A DNA stretch of 42,169 nucleotides from Phaeoceros laevis (GCA_049999765.1 JBNGIQ010008735.1:1-42169); one strand, 5' to 3'. Shown: positions 1-11,733, counted from the stretch's first letter. Made by a program: numbers and translations. The notes: generated by a model not told the origin, from the sequence alone.

Positions 1-905
1 GGGTGGGGGAGGTTATGTTTGGAACCATAACCTCTTGAAACTTCGTACACACACACGCACTTTTCGTGTGAGGTGTGGCTATTTATCCTTTGGATGTGTG
101 TCTTGGATTTTTTGATGCTAGAAGAAGAAAAATAATTTTTGACAATGGCCAGCCCTAACCTAATATTGTTAAGCGAACTATGTTACCTCTTGGACATCTC
201 CAACTAGTTGGTTGTAAGTTGAACAAGTGCTTTTGACACACTTCATGCCTTATACACATGCCACATATTTTCTAATGACTGCCCTGTCTTGGATACAGGC
301 AAGCATAGCATGAGACACCTCCCTGCGCACACAAGTCTGTTGACATGGTTGCTACAAGGACACAACCAAATCTGAAATTCCAGACATGGTTGCTACAAGG
401 ACTGCAGATACCACTGCACATTCCTTGAAAAAAACGGTTTCCGTGCTTAGAGAAGGGGGAACGGTATGGCTCATACTTTATAAGCTTGCCGACAGACCTT
501 ACGGTGCTCAGATACTGTAACCTAAATGATAGCAATGTTGGGTAAGTTTTAGTTCGGTAGCCATGATTTCAGTTTTCTGTTCGTCACATACCACTGCTGA
601 TGCCTTTGTAGTCTCGTTTGCTGGCCAAAAAACCATGACCCACATGGCCTAATCTATGCAATAATAGAGATGGCATTTAATGCTCGGAGTACAAAGACTG
701 CCCAAGCTTGTGGGGATCCAAAAATTATGCTTATTTTAACCATGCTTTACAGATGGCTGGACATGGATCGGAGCTTTACCAGCCAGGACAGCCGCCAAGG
801 GTACATTGCTTATCATTTCTGTCCTGCCAAGCTACCCTACGCCTAAGACAACCAATCCTAAAACTATTGTTAGACTCCTGTCCATCTCTCCTAATTACTA
901 CACCG
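1..905. other. Non-coding flank, nothing recognised
   Basis: No convincing coding frame, RNA gene or element terminus is visible. There is a short hairpin at 9-34 (9-bp arms, 8-nt loop) and CA-rich simple sequence around 47-75. Short open frames here have no recognisable domain. Confidence 0.5.
342..402. repeat. 20-bp direct repeat, two copies
   Basis: The 20-mer GACATGGTTGCTACAAGGAC occurs at 342-361 and again at 383-402 without mismatch, separated by 21 bases. It may be a replication-slippage duplication or the trace of an excised element. No element lies between the copies. Confidence 0.7.
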
Positions 906-1360
906 TCCCTCATCTTGGCTACTTATACTCCCCTCTTCCAGCTCTTGCCCTCAGCTGTTTTCAAGCTCTTGCTCTCGAATTCTGTTGCCTTCAAGCTCTT
1001 GCTCTAGATTTTTGTTCCATCGCGTTGCTCTTGCCTTCACCTGCCTTGTCTTGTTTTGCCCTGCCTTGTGTTTTCCCTGCCTACATGTGCCTTGCCCTCA
1101 TGTGCCATTCTGTCAGCCTGCTGCTGCTTGGCCTCCAGTCTGCCTACAACTGCACTGCCTCCAATTCCCTGCAGCTGCATTGCCTCCATTTTTTGCCTAC
1201 AGTGCCCTCAGAGCGCCTTGCCTTGCATTTATTCGCCTTGTCTTGAATACAGATCGACCTTGCACCCGGTTGTCTCACCCTGCCCTCTGCATTCCTTGCT
1301 TTGCTCCTAACTTGCATTGCCTTGCCCCTAGCCTATACACTCAGTTGCCTGGCCCTACCC
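906..1360. repeat. Pyrimidine-rich degenerate CTTGCC-type repeat tract
   Basis: About 450 bases are dominated on the + strand by CTTGCC/CCTTG/CCCTGC words. Two near-identical units of about 30 bases, carrying TTCAAGCTCTTGCTCT, lie at about 959-1014. Three overlapping + strand open frames cross the tract, but their Leu/Cys/Pro/Ser-rich translations reflect composition. I do not call them genes. Confidence 0.6.
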
Positions 1361-1640
1361 TCATTCTGACTTGTCTTTACGTCCGTTTGCACCCGAGCCT
1401 GCTCAAAAAGCCCTGCTCATTTTCAGCCTTCGAAGAACTGCTGGACTGCACACTCTTTGAGTATTGAGAGAAGCCTTGCTGATACAATAAGTGTTACCTT
1501 GAGGAGGAGACGACTACTAGGATGGCGGAACATGTTTTTTACCTTGTTAGCTAGAAGGACAATGCCTTGAGCTTGAAAAAGTTGAATAGATAGAATCTTG
1601 CTGTAGGTACTAACATTCGTTGCACACGCCATGTGAGGAC

Positions 1641-1710
1641 TAGGTCTGCCATGGCCCTCCAGAAACCTAGCAAGGACATCTCTTGGCACTGATGAAGGAG
1701 AGATTGAGGT
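1641..1710 (-). repeat. Dispersed repeat R1, copy a
   Basis: Reverse complement of this segment matches copies at 3907-3982 (same strand), 8242-8312 and 16938-17015 (opposite strand). The shared core reads CTTCATCA, then CCAAAG, then a TTTCTGG block and a GGCAGAYC-like block. Class is unknown; a short non-autonomous element is plausible. Confidence 0.55.
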
Positions 1711-2460
1711 ATGAGTAACCTCCATGCTCCTGCATGGCCGTGTTAGGGTCCCTGGTGCAACTTGGTTAGCTGTGGACCAGACCCCTGCTGCAGCGCTGAC
1801 ACTTCAGATATTAGGATCTCATGAGGTACAAGGTCGAACTGCCAAAAACAAATGTCAAAGACAGCTTTCTGAGGTTACCTTCATCTGTTACATTCCTTGA
1901 GAGATTCAGAAATCGGTCATTGAGCAGCACATTGTTTTCCTCACGTCCAAATTTTTTCCACATTCATTTGATGACACCAAAATTCCGATGGTGTTGTTAC
2001 TAATGCTCCCTGGATGAGGTGTCTTGCAGCAACCTGCCCGGTTCTAATGGATGCTAGAGATTCCGCAACAATCGCACATGTGGCATTTTGCCTTTTAGGC
2101 ATTTGATCTGGTTGTTGCCTGGTGAGAGCAGGCCACATCGCGCCTGCCCACCACTTGACCCATGCCTTACTTCATGGTGATCTCCCCCTAGGGTCTTGCA
2201 CACGCCATAGATGCAGCAGAAGTCATTGCCTCACTTGATGCTGTCTAAATCGTGACATTTGAAAATCTGGAAGTGGCACCACCTTGCTTGATTGACATTC
2301 TTAGCAAACTCTTGGCTTAGTTATGCAAACGTTGTGATAAGTCCCTTTAATACAAAGTTGTCTTGTCATTTCCTGCTAGGCCAAAAAACACATGCCGTCA
2401 GGTCCTCTTCGGAGGCAATGCACAGGGCAATGTAAATGGCATTGTGGCTGTATGTTTTGA
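1711..2460. other. Non-coding, nothing recognised
   Basis: No coding frame with domain character, no repeat shared with the rest of the window and no RNA gene was seen. Confidence 0.45.
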
Positions 2461-2500
2461 ACACACACACCTGGTGTTCCTGGGTTGTGAGTGTGTGTTA
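2461..2500 (+). repeat. Dispersed CA-rich motif R2, copy 1
   Basis: CA-rich flanks surround the core GGTGTTCCTGGGTTGTG. The same core, in reverse complement, lies at 16333-16387, and a related form at 7539-7575. All three are accompanied by a CATACATACA tract, here about 40 bases downstream. It may be the end of an unclassified short element. Confidence 0.5.
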
Positions 2501-3906
2501 GGATAGTGCTGTGTATCCCAAGCTGTCACATGACAACATACATACATATTTCAGCATTAGCCTATGATGTCAAAAATATGATTTGCTCACATGCACATGT
2601 GATGACAGATACGGTGGATGGAGGACCATAATCGTTATTTTTCAAAAGACGTACATATATGAGTACTTTCCTGAAAATTTTTTTCTAACAACATTGCCAT
2701 GATGTGGTGACGGTGGTGATGCCATGACATATTAGACATCACAGGCCATACATGAAATACAGCTCAAAAAGTACAGCTACTACATGGACGCTATGCCCGC
2801 CATGGCATGGCAACCAAGTACAACACTTGGGTAGAAAACTGATTACTGTACAGCAAAAAAGTAAAATATATGCAGCATGAGTGTTTTCTGGACAAACCGA
2901 CACCCATGCCACAAATTCAGCTGTGCCGCCCAAAGCATATTGGGTTTTATATATAAGAAGGCATTGACGTGGCTAGACCTTGTGGTTTGTATGATTACAA
3001 CAGATTCTGTCTAGGATGCTCATTTAAGGGCTGCCTGCTCATTTGGCCGATGACGGCTTGACTCAGCTGCTACTAGGACACATATCCAATATTAGGGCTA
3101 TGTGATATGAGCAAGCTTTAATGAGGGCTAAGTTTGGAAACGGTTTCCAGCCACAATCCTGCTGTCTGATCACCAATAATGCAGCCCTTCTTTTATACCC
3201 AGCCTAACTACAGAGTGCTAAATATCTTTACCCACAAGTCCCCTCCCGCCCTTTCAAGCTCAGCCATCATCTATGTAACACATACCACTATGCAGCTGAT
3301 GATCAGTTGGTCTTCAAAATTGTTCCTCCACTGCCTCTTACCTCCCTGCACTCTCCTAGTCTTCTGTCTTGCAGCTCACCTACAGCAAGCCTGCGGCTGT
3401 TCTCCCAGGCTTTTGTCTTACAGCTAGCCTACTGCTGGCCGGCAACTAGCACTCTCCCTTGTCCACCACTTCCCTCTTGCGGTGAACCCTCGAGTGACCT
3501 GCTTGTTTACAGTCCTTGCTGAACCGAACTTCAAGCATCCACAACTACCGGCTTGGTGCCCGACCTACAGTAGGGCAAGAATAGTTTTTTGCAGCTACCG
3601 TAGCATTTTGAGCATGGCTGGCAGCTCCTCCCAGCAGGTTAGAATGTGAAGGATTGATGTTGTGCTTTTTTGTCTATGTTTTGCCTATTTTAAGAATGTA
3701 CTTGTTGCTGATCCTTGAATATACTTTCTGTTGATCCCTGAATGTCTCGATTTGGTACTTAGGCAATGCTTGGTGGCTTTGACTTCGTGGCTTGGGGACT
3801 CTGACTTCGTGCCTTGGCAGGGTTACTCAGCAGCTGATGAGTTTTTGATAATTTCTTATGAGTTTTGTTGAGTTTTGATGAGTGTTGATGCACAGAACCC
3901 TCCAAC
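2501..3906. other. Non-coding, nothing recognised
   Basis: Contains a pyrimidine-rich stretch (about 3180-3520) similar in composition to 906-1360. Short open frames occur, but none shows recognisable protein features. Confidence 0.45.
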
Positions 3907-3982
3907 CTTGGATCTGCCAATGGACCACCAGAAATCCAAGCGATGACATCTCTTTGGCATTGATGAAGGGGAGATTGAGGCT
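3907..3982 (-). repeat. Dispersed repeat R1, copy b
   Basis: Reverse complement closely matches copy d (16938-17015) over about 75 bases, including the shared word GCTTGGATTTCTGG, and also matches copies a and c. Confidence 0.6.
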
Positions 3983-4639
3983 CATTCTTACCAGATGAGC
4001 GTTTGTTGGATGCTGAAAGCTGTTTGACAAGGAAGATTGGTGATCTCCCCTTGAGAACACGCTTGCGCATTAAAACTTGGCTTTTTTATGATTCTGAATA
4101 CCTGCAAAGCTTTTGGACATTGAATTCCTACATGATATAAACGGCTCCCAGCATAAGAAGCAGCTCAGTTACTACCTTTTTCATGCTAATCAGCCTAAAG
4201 CAATGACATTTATGATACCTTAGGGTTGCTATCATTGTCTTGCAGCTTGGTTTCTGAAGGCATTTTCTTGCAGACTTGGCTTCTGGTGGTTTGTTTCGAC
4301 AGCCCTGCGTTCTGCAGCCGGCCTGTCAGCAGCCTTGCACACATCGTGCATTTATAGGAAAAGGTACATATCACTGTACTTTCACAAAGCTGCGTATAAA
4401 ATTTACTTATACATACCTCATAGTTTGTTTCTACATACTCTTCAGTACAGGTGTTTTTGCACCAGACTGGTAGGAAGAAAAACTCTTTAAAACATCTTTG
4501 CAATAGTCAGACCTGTGGCATCATGGATAATGGAATGCCAAAGAGTTTTCATCATCAGCCAACAACGTTTGGTTTCTCTTGAAAAACATTGTTTTCGATT
4601 TTCAAAGCACAAGTCCTCCTCGTGAGGCATGTCTCACAT

Positions 4640-6420
4640 CTTACATTTTACATACTTGTAAATCGTATGTACATATGTCAAAGGAAGACGCTGCTCAGCC
4701 ACTTGAAGATGGTTTGGTCACCGTCTTACATGTTGTTTTGATGCTGAAACTGATGTGGAAGCCTTGCGCTGTTCAGGATGATACCTTTTGGTATGATGAC
4801 TTGAAGGCCCTTGGGTATGATGAAATTGATGGTGGAGCCATACCGTCTCCAACCGTTCAGGAGCAGTCCTGGCCTCGATTGATGCACCTGAGTTCCATGC
4901 AGTTGTCAACAAGCTTGACAAAAAACCAAATGAGGATGTGGATCCTGATGGAAGTCCACCGCAGCTCCTAGAAATCCTTGCCCTTGATGAGTGGATGAAG
5001 TTGGCAAGTGCCTGCCTTGAGGATGCGGTACTTGGATTGGCCAAGTTGCACAAAGTGCACTCGCTACTGCCACAGTACGTGGAAAATGACGAGATTGCAA
5101 CAACAGAAGCAGAGAAACTAAAGGAAACTTTGGCATTGGTGTTTGGGACTGTGGTGCCAGTGAACACCCACTCACCTACCCCCCGCTTCAAAGACGAAGG
5201 AGAGTTCCAACACCCACTTGCTAGCAAACACAGCAGAGGGTCAGACGGGATGAAACGCATCCTGGAAAATAGCAAAGCCTCGCAGAGTAATGAGCGATCA
5301 GCAAACCTGCAAGAGCAATGCCCATTCCTACCATGCCCACTCCTCAAATAGTCACACACACACGCACACACACCATGGTATCCCGGGACATCGAATTAGA
5401 AGTCAGTAAGTGGAACCACTGCATCTGGTCGAATTGCAACGTGAATTTGCATGCACCACTAAGTGTCAATTCCTAGCAGCTACTTGGATACCTGTCGGAG
5501 AAGGAGGTCATTGAGTGTCGTGAGAGAGCACTCACTGGGCACATCACCATCGCCAACGCTGATTGCATTGCTGAGAGCCCTTTGGTCTCACTGTTCAACC
5601 TCAAGTGCCCTGACTCTCAGCCTACGATGTCACGCTGCAAGACCAACATGCCAATTGGCCACAAGAGGAAGGAAGCGGAGTGCCATCTCCTGGAACTTTG
5701 GAATTGGAATCGTCCCTGCGTGAAATGTATATATGAAGATGCTGGCAAAGGGAAAGAGAAAACATGCTTTACATGGGTGCTCTGGTTCGATCATATGGTG
5801 TACTATATGGCCAACAACCTGGAAACCTTCTTTCCAGAGGAGCCAACCCTTGTCTTAAAGTGGAGCGCCTTTCTGCAGTTTCTGACCTTGCAGCCCAACA
5901 GAGAATCGTGAAGGCCCACATCACCTTCTTGACAATTCAGGACATGATCATTGAGGCAGGAAAGCTATTCGCGCAGGATCCCAGGCAGACACTCCTACCA
6001 AATCTCTTGGATTCTCCAGGTGCCCAATACATCAAAAAGTTGATCAAACCGGATTCTTTCACGGAAGAGTGTACCAGACTCGAACGTTACAAACTCTTTG
6101 GACCAAGGCCGCCTTACAAGAAGGGCAAGGACTGCGTAGGTAATGACAACATCAGACTCTCCTCCAAGCGAGGCCGCAGTGGCAAACAGCAGCTGGCTGC
6201 ATGGGGATGAGGCAACAGCAAGGCCAATTTCTTCACACATAAGAAACCACCTAGCCGCCGGCCTCAAGGGTTACAGAGGGGTTCACCACGAACCCCGTCC
6301 TCCAGTGGCACCTCCAACATCATAGCTAAGGGCTCAACAGGGTGGTCTGCGGAGACTGTCCATTCACACCGAACGGAAGTGCGCTACGACCCTAGCTTTG
6401 AAGGCAAGAACCTGTCACAT
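4640..6420 (+). pseudogene. Decayed coding block, unidentified, possibly gag-like
   Basis: Protein-like sequence runs through several + strand frames broken by stops and shifts. One stretch is the 137-codon frame 4938-5351, which contains helical acidic segments such as LDEWMKLASACLEDAVLGLA. Others are at about 5463-5911 and 5764-6210. The last ends in a basic tract (PRPPYKKGKD, KRGRSGKQQ) and is followed by an Arg/Pro/Ser-rich stretch at about 6211-6300, which could be nucleic-acid binding. I do not recognise the family. Its position just upstream of the reverse-transcriptase-like relic at 6440-7287 suggests that both may derive from one retroelement, with this part as its first ORF. A decayed host gene is the alternative. 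Confidence 0.3.
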
Positions 6421-6439
6421 TTGTGGTACTAACACATGC

Positions 6440-7287
6440 ATACTTGCCATTCAGATTCTGATGAAGATGATGATGAGGAAAAACCTGCTAGGGTCTTGTT
6501 GATGGATTTCCTTGGGCATGTCACTTGGCCCCAAGAAGAAGCAGACTGAGTGTGCTGGTTTTGTACACATTTTGTATGACAGTCGTGCACTAGAATGGGT
6601 TTCAGTCCGCAATATGTTTATGCAGGCTTTTGTGAGGCGCCTGACCTCCTAGCTGATATACAAGATATTGTGAAGTGCCACCAAAGCTTGGCATCAGTTT
6701 TGTACAAGCCTAAAGATGTTTTTACTAACTTCCCAATAGATCATCCTACATGTCTATATGAGTGTGAATGTATGTCTGTCAACATATTTCAAAAATTCCT
6801 TGACCCAGGCACCGTGGCCCCTGCTGAGCAAGAAGTTGGCCCTCCTGGCGCACATGTGAGAACCACTGACTGTGCTATCTTACACCATGAAGGTCTATAG
6901 CAGGCTATACAAAAAGGACTAAATCACATCCCTCTGCGCCCAACCCACATTGGTAAGGCTGTCCAGTCCATTTTACAAGCTTTGGCCGATACTTTTGCTG
7001 TCTTGCCAAGGCTTGGGCACTGTATTCCTGAAGAATATGCACAAACTGTTACTACTAACGTTTGTGAGCATGCGTGGTTACAGTTCAAAGAGAAATGCAT
7101 ATCACGCAAACATTCTCAAGTGCACCAAGACTACATATTCGACAATGTTGATGTGTTGAAAGAAATCACATGGCTACAGAAAAACATCTACATAGCTGGC
7201 CTGGACGAGGTTGTTACCACGGACAACAGACAGCGGGCCGGCAGCCCCGGCGCACGGACCGTGTTTCGAGATCCCGTCGAAAATTAA
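6440..7287 (+). pseudogene. Relic of N-terminal part of a retroelement polyprotein (tentative)
   Basis: An acidic run (DSDEDDDEEK) at about 6457-6486 leads into broken frames, then a frame from 6595 to 7287 interrupted only by a TAG at 6898-6900. Around that stop the translation reads HVRTTDCAILHHEGL, then QAIQKGLNHIPLRPT. From memory, an HV-TTD block followed by a GLN--P block occurs just upstream of the reverse-transcriptase core in some non-LTR or Penelope-type proteins. I see no YxDD catalytic motif before the frame ends at 7287, so only the N-terminal region survives. The assignment is inference from motif shape. Confidence 0.3.
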
Positions 7288-7437
7288 GATAACCGTAAAA
7301 GATGCACATTAAAATAAGGGCAAACGGGGTCCTCGTGTTGCCCGTTCTACGTAAATCGCAACGGTCGGCCGATCGACAGCCACCATGAGTAAGCATGACA
7401 GTCAGTCAATGCTTCCTGCCTGACAGCCCATTTTCCT

Positions 7438-7543
7438 GCCTCCATTTTCGGGTGCAGGCTCCAAGGTGGATCTAGCCTCCATCCATGCCGTGGAGCCTCC
7501 ATCCAGGTAGAGCCTCCACTCTGGGTGGAGCCTCCATGCCGGG
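7438..7543. repeat. Degenerate minisatellite, AGCCTCCA units
   Basis: At least four imperfect units of about 17-24 bases, each beginning with or containing AGCCTCCA (for example GTGGAGCCTCCATCC), are arranged head to tail. Confidence 0.65.
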
Positions 7544-7575
7544 TGTGTGTGTTCCTGGGACATACATACATACAG
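7539..7575 (+). repeat. Dispersed CA-rich motif R2, copy 2
   Basis: The segment GGTGTGTGTGTTCCTGGG followed directly by CATACATACATACAG resembles 16363-16387 and, in part, 2461-2500. Confidence 0.45.
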
Positions 7576-9252
7576 CTTTAAAACTGCATAGTATAGTATG
7601 AAGACATTGCCCTGTAAAAGGGTCCTGACATTACGAAAAGTGAGCTTGACATTTCATGGCCTGGACAGGAAGGAAGCTTTGACCATTCGCAAAAACAAGT
7701 TGGCAGCTACTCGTGCGTGACTCGTATAGGTTTGCAAAAAGCCTGCTATGAAAAGGATTTTTGATCCGTAATTGCCTGTACAGGTCGAGTCCTTTAACTG
7801 GCAATTTGGACAGGGGTGAGTGTAAACGAGACACCACCCAAGTCTGTATGCCAAAGGAATATGAAGGCAAAGCCTCGGGAGGGCATGATAGCAAAACGAC
7901 AAGAACACAAGTAGTCGGAACTGAAAGGAAGCAAAGAATGGTATGTAACCGTTATAACAAAGCTGTCGTTTCTGAAAATGATAGATGGCTTTTATGCAAA
8001 ATCCGTCACGAGTGTAGGGCTAGAAGGTAGATCCTAGCATGAAACATTCCATGCAGTCTCGTACCTATGCCGCTTCAGTGTGCACAGTTCTGTGCAAATT
8101 CATAACATACTACTTGCAAGTAACTAAAAAAATCATTCAATCTTGCAGGAATGTACGGGCTGTCTGTCGAGATAAAGCTCACCAAGCACCCTTTGACAGC
8201 AGCAAAACATCCAGCAGACATCTGCTAGGTGAGAGCAGACCTCCAGCCCCCCTTCATCAGTACCAAAGGGCTTTCACCGACCAGGTTTCTAGCAGCCTTT
8301 GGTAGACCTGGCTCCTGCAGGACTTTTGTATTTTGAAACAATCGCAAAATGTCAAATCCTTAAGTTGACCAGCAGACCATTTTACCATGTGGAACTGGCA
8401 TGGGTTGCTATCTGAGGCAACAGGTGCCAGAGATCTCAAGCCCTTAGAACATTTCGAAGGCAACAGGTGCCAAGGAAACGAATGCCATGCTGTAAAAGAA
8501 TGATTGACAGTCCAGCAGGCCAAGTATGTGTCCGCAACTCCATCTCACTAGTACTCACTTGCATCAGACAGCAGTTTGGTTAGTGCACATCCTACTGAAC
8601 CAATGTGATGCTTCAAGCACAGTACAATAGATCAGGAGCCGCCAAGGCTTTCAGAAAGGCAACTTCCAGAAATCGATATGGCAAACAAAAAAACTGAAAC
8701 TTGCAACAAAAAAGTACAAGGTACCACGAGAGCACCTGCTGGGTCATCTTGACCAAATGTGCTTTCCTCAGTTCACGAACTGAGACTATGTTGATGCAGC
8801 CTTGTAGGGAATGAAGTCTATCGCAAGGAGTGTTGTGGACAAAGGGCTAAGAAAGTGGAATAGAGAATACTGGTGGCACTGCAGCTAGGGGTGGAGACTT
8901 TATAAGGTCTCAAAGGAGTGTTAGCGCAGGAAACTTGCTGCTAGGCTGTAGCTGGCCAAATGATATCGTTTCTCACTCATCATTGAATGATGGCCACCAA
9001 GTTGAGCTAGAATAGCCATTTTTACACATGGTAATCTTTCAGAATCCCAGGGATTCCTAACAGACTGCTTGGTTGAGACTTGGCCAACACCAGGTTCAAT
9101 GGTATAGAGAGATAAGTTTAGCAGGTTTAGCAGCGGATAGGTCCACGTCTAGTTGTCAAATGCTTGTGCCAACAAGAAAATAATCTTTCCAGTTGTTATG
9201 GCTTTGGCGTGGCATAGTAATCAAGATTTAGAGCAAGCCCAGTCCACTATGC
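7576..9252. other. Non-coding flank of element A
   Basis: Apart from repeat R1 copy c, I see no coding frame with domains and no RNA gene. The region immediately before 9253 should have held the first part of element A's 5' LTR but does not match it. Confidence 0.45.
8242..8312 (+). repeat. Dispersed repeat R1, copy c
   Basis: Shares CTTCATCAGTACCAAAGG and downstream blocks with copy d at 16938-17015, in the same orientation. Confidence 0.6.
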
Positions 9253-9420
9253 ATATACATAGGTTAGTTAGACGTTAGCTGAAAGATGACGATTACAACC
9301 GTCACTGTCCCGAGACACAAGTGCTGCCGGTGCACATGGATTTCTTGTCTTTTGTTCCCCTTTCTTGCAATGCACTAGCTTCAAGCTATAAGATCTAATG
9401 CATACCTAGTTTTTACAGCA
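9253..9420 (+). repeat. 5' LTR of element A (3' portion only)
   Basis: Matches 15653-15821 of the 3' LTR with about ten substitutions and a 1-base indel. The first 68 or so bases of the LTR are absent. It contains TATAAGATCT at 9387-9396, conserved in the other LTRs of the family and a candidate TATA box. It ends ACAGCA instead of ACAACA. Confidence 0.85.
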
Positions 9421-9433
9421 TGGTATCAGAGCC
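9421..9433 (+). other. Primer-binding site, element A
   Basis: TGGTATCAGAGCC directly follows the LTR. It is complementary to the 3' end of initiator tRNA-Met, the usual primer for plant copia elements. Confidence 0.92.
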
Positions 9434-9444
9434 AATTTGTTGCC

Positions 9445-9803
9445 ATGCTGGGACCTGATCCTAGAATTCTGTACTGGGTAAGATGGCTGGAGTATCTGCA
9501 CCCACTCTTCGATGCAGAGTTTCAATTGCTGATCGCTGGCACCATCAAAGGCATTCTCTGGCAAGAAGAGATGCGCACACGTAGGTGGGGCTTCCGTATG
9601 CAGAAGACGCCGCACCGGAAGGTGCAGGTTGCACTGCACTGCAGATCGTGAGGAGACTGGGCACAGCAGCTCCAACGCCGCAACTAACAATGTTTCTAAA
9701 CATTGTTAGTTGCGGCGTTGCAGGTGCGAAGGTTGCTGAAATGAAGAGGAAGGAAGTTGGCATTGTGGCAGGAATACTGCTGCATCGGGCACTTACTTGT
9801 TAG
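9445..9803 (+). pseudogene. Leader ORF0 of element A
   Basis: The first ATG after the primer-binding site opens a frame starting MLGPDPRILYWVRWLEYLHP. It corresponds to the ORF in element B beginning MAGPDPRIMYWV. The first frame runs to 9651, while the matching C-terminal part lies in another frame (9585-9803), so a frameshift separates them. The end (HRALTC then TAG) matches B's HRTLTC-TAG, and the next ATG is two bases downstream in both. Function is unknown and no domain was recognised. Conservation between two divergent copies suggests it was once translated. Confidence 0.5.
9673..9720. repeat. Perfect 23-bp inverted repeat, 2-nt spacer
   Basis: Arms 9673-9695 and 9698-9720 are exact reverse complements around the dinucleotide CT. 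The corresponding part of element B (about 19095-19115) has only the right-arm sequence, so the left arm arose in A as an inverted duplication. Confidence 0.9.
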
Positions 9804-9805
9804 GC

Positions 9806-11230
9806 ATGGATCCAAGGCGCAGTCAGGTTGGAAGGCAGCATCGTGGGAGAAAGCACACTCGTCCTGATCTGTGCAAGGCTAGGACATGAGGGCGCCACTC
9901 GCCCGATGATTTCCTGGCGTACAGGTCACGGCAGTTAGGTTTCTTCCCTGCACAAGCACATTTTCCACACCGCCTGCGTCACAACTATGCACAACCTATA
10001 GAGTTCGTCTACCCAGTAGTTCCTGTCCTCGTCAATTTACAGCACCTACACAGCACCGGCAAGCACCTTGGCCAAGACACGAGTCAAGACAAACACCTGA
10101 ATATAAGTTTTTTGGAAGAAAGCTCAGACGACGGTTTTGATCAAGCCCTTGAGTGGCAAGTCCTTAAGAGCATCAGAAACCTCTTTCTAGATAGTGATTC
10201 TGAAATGGAAGAGACTGAAGAACAACGTCGTGAGCGTGAAAGGAGAGAAAAGGAGAGGCGCACACGCTGACAAGGAAAGAGAGGATAAGGAGCAAGATGA
10301 CAAGCTTCCCGTTGTCAAATTGACTTTAAAGAAAAGGATAGACTTACCAGCGGAGTCAACTACGATGTTTGGGTGATGAGAATGTAGGGCTTCCTGCGAG
10401 AAACACAGCTGTGGGAGTATGTGACTGGCAGCAACCCACGACCTGAAAGTGATGATCTGTTTGGCAGTTCCTCTACCGGTAGATACACTTGCATAACACC
10501 AGAACAAAAATGCTGGGAAAGTTTGATGAGAAAACACAAAGTGTAATCAGAATTGGCCTAAGTGAGCAGATGGCTATGAATGTGATAGATGCAAAAACTG
10601 CTAAGGAAATATGGGATCATCTGGCCATGGTCTATCATGCTAAGGACATGATGACAAGAATGGCAGCACAAACCAGGTCTCATTCGTTGAACATGAAAGA
10701 AGTGAACCCATTGATCAGTTTGTATCACGCTTCAGGATTGCACGACAAAAGCTTGAGCAGGCTGGAGGACAAGTCAAGGAGCAGGATGCATGTATGAGGT
10801 TTTTGGCATCCTTACCTCTGAGTTATTCTCATTTTGTATCCAGCCAGAATGTTGTCTTGCGTATGGCCAGGCAGCTTGCTATAGTGGCAAATGTTGATGA
10901 AGACCAATACCTGCATTGGAGTTTAACGAGCTTGTAGGAGCTCTCCTTCAAGAGGAGATGACTAGGCAAGCTGCTAAACCGCCAAGGAGCCAGGCTCTCT
11001 TCATAGCTAGGCCTAAGGGCCCACGGAGACCTAGTCAGCCACAAGGCAACAGGTTTGCCAACAACAAAAGCAAGTGGTCAGCTTCAAGTGGACCTGGAGA
11101 AGGGTCAGGGTCTAAGAAAAGACCGGGCAATTGCAACTGGTGCGGGCTTCCCAATCATTGGGAAAGAGACTGCAGGAAGAAGAACGAACGAACAAACCTA
11201 GGCGGGTTCCTATGCCTGAGGCACATTCGG
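9806..11230 (+). pseudogene. gag of element A with Arg-rich N-terminal extension, broken
   Basis: From ATG 9806 a frame runs to 10270, interrupted by one TGA (9887-9889). It begins with an Arg-rich stretch (MDPRRSQVGRQHRGRK) and ends in a charged coiled-coil-like segment (METEEQRRERERR-like). Gag homology then continues in shifted frames at about 10270-10376, 10489-10797 and 10916-11210. It includes the copia capsid signature IGLSEQMAM and, at 11132-11173, a zinc knuckle CNWCGLPNHWERDC (CX2CX4HX4C). Compared with B, A lacks about 340 bases in the extension, around 10090. Gag would form the virus-like particle that packages element RNA in the cytoplasm. This copy cannot make it. Confidence 0.8.
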
Positions 11231-11733
11231 TGGCCAAGAAGGAGAAGACGTCGCCCTCGGTGTTGTTGGTTTGTTCTCCTCCCAGGCAAGAGTCCTCCAA
11301 AGCTGCATCTGCAATGGCCCCTGAGTGCTGCACGGAAGGTGGCAAGCACAAGAAGCTGAGGTTTGCTCATCAGGCACTTATAGTGTGTCTTAATGCATCC
11401 AGTTCGTGTGAAGGGAACTGGTATGTTGATTCTGGGGCCACAGCCCACATCTACTGCGATATGACACTTTTTACAAGTTATGTGCCAAACACTAGTGAAC
11501 AAAAAGTCTTCTTAGGAGATAACAGCCAGTTAGAAATTAGGGGCGTAGGGGAGGTCAATCTAAGCCTAAAAAATGGAGCAGTCCTTAACCTTCGAAACGT
11601 TCTGCACGTGCCCTCTATTACAAAGAACTTGCTGTCGGTGCATCAGATAACCAAGGATATATTTGCAGAAGTAGTCTTCAAAAAGTCTATTTGCTTTGTC
11701 AAGCAGTCAAGGAAGACTGTTGCAGGCTTGTGA
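11195..11733 (+). pseudogene. Protease region of element A pol
   Basis: One frame carries the C-terminal gag/protease linker and the aspartic protease active-site motif DSGATAH, followed by VLHVPSITKNLLSV, the usual copia sequence downstream. The active site is intact, but this frame is shifted relative to the upstream zinc-knuckle frame and closes at 11733 before integrase. Confidence 0.8.

Noticed and set aside
806-1467. Two overlapping + strand open frames of 146 and 160 codons
   Set aside because: They lie in a pyrimidine-rich repetitive tract. Leu/Cys/Ser/Pro-rich translations in several frames are a composition effect.
4718-5371. 217-codon open frame on the - strand
   Set aside because: It is the antisense of the protein-like + strand block at 4640-5351. 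Its Ser/Cys-rich composition looks like a shadow frame and has no domain.
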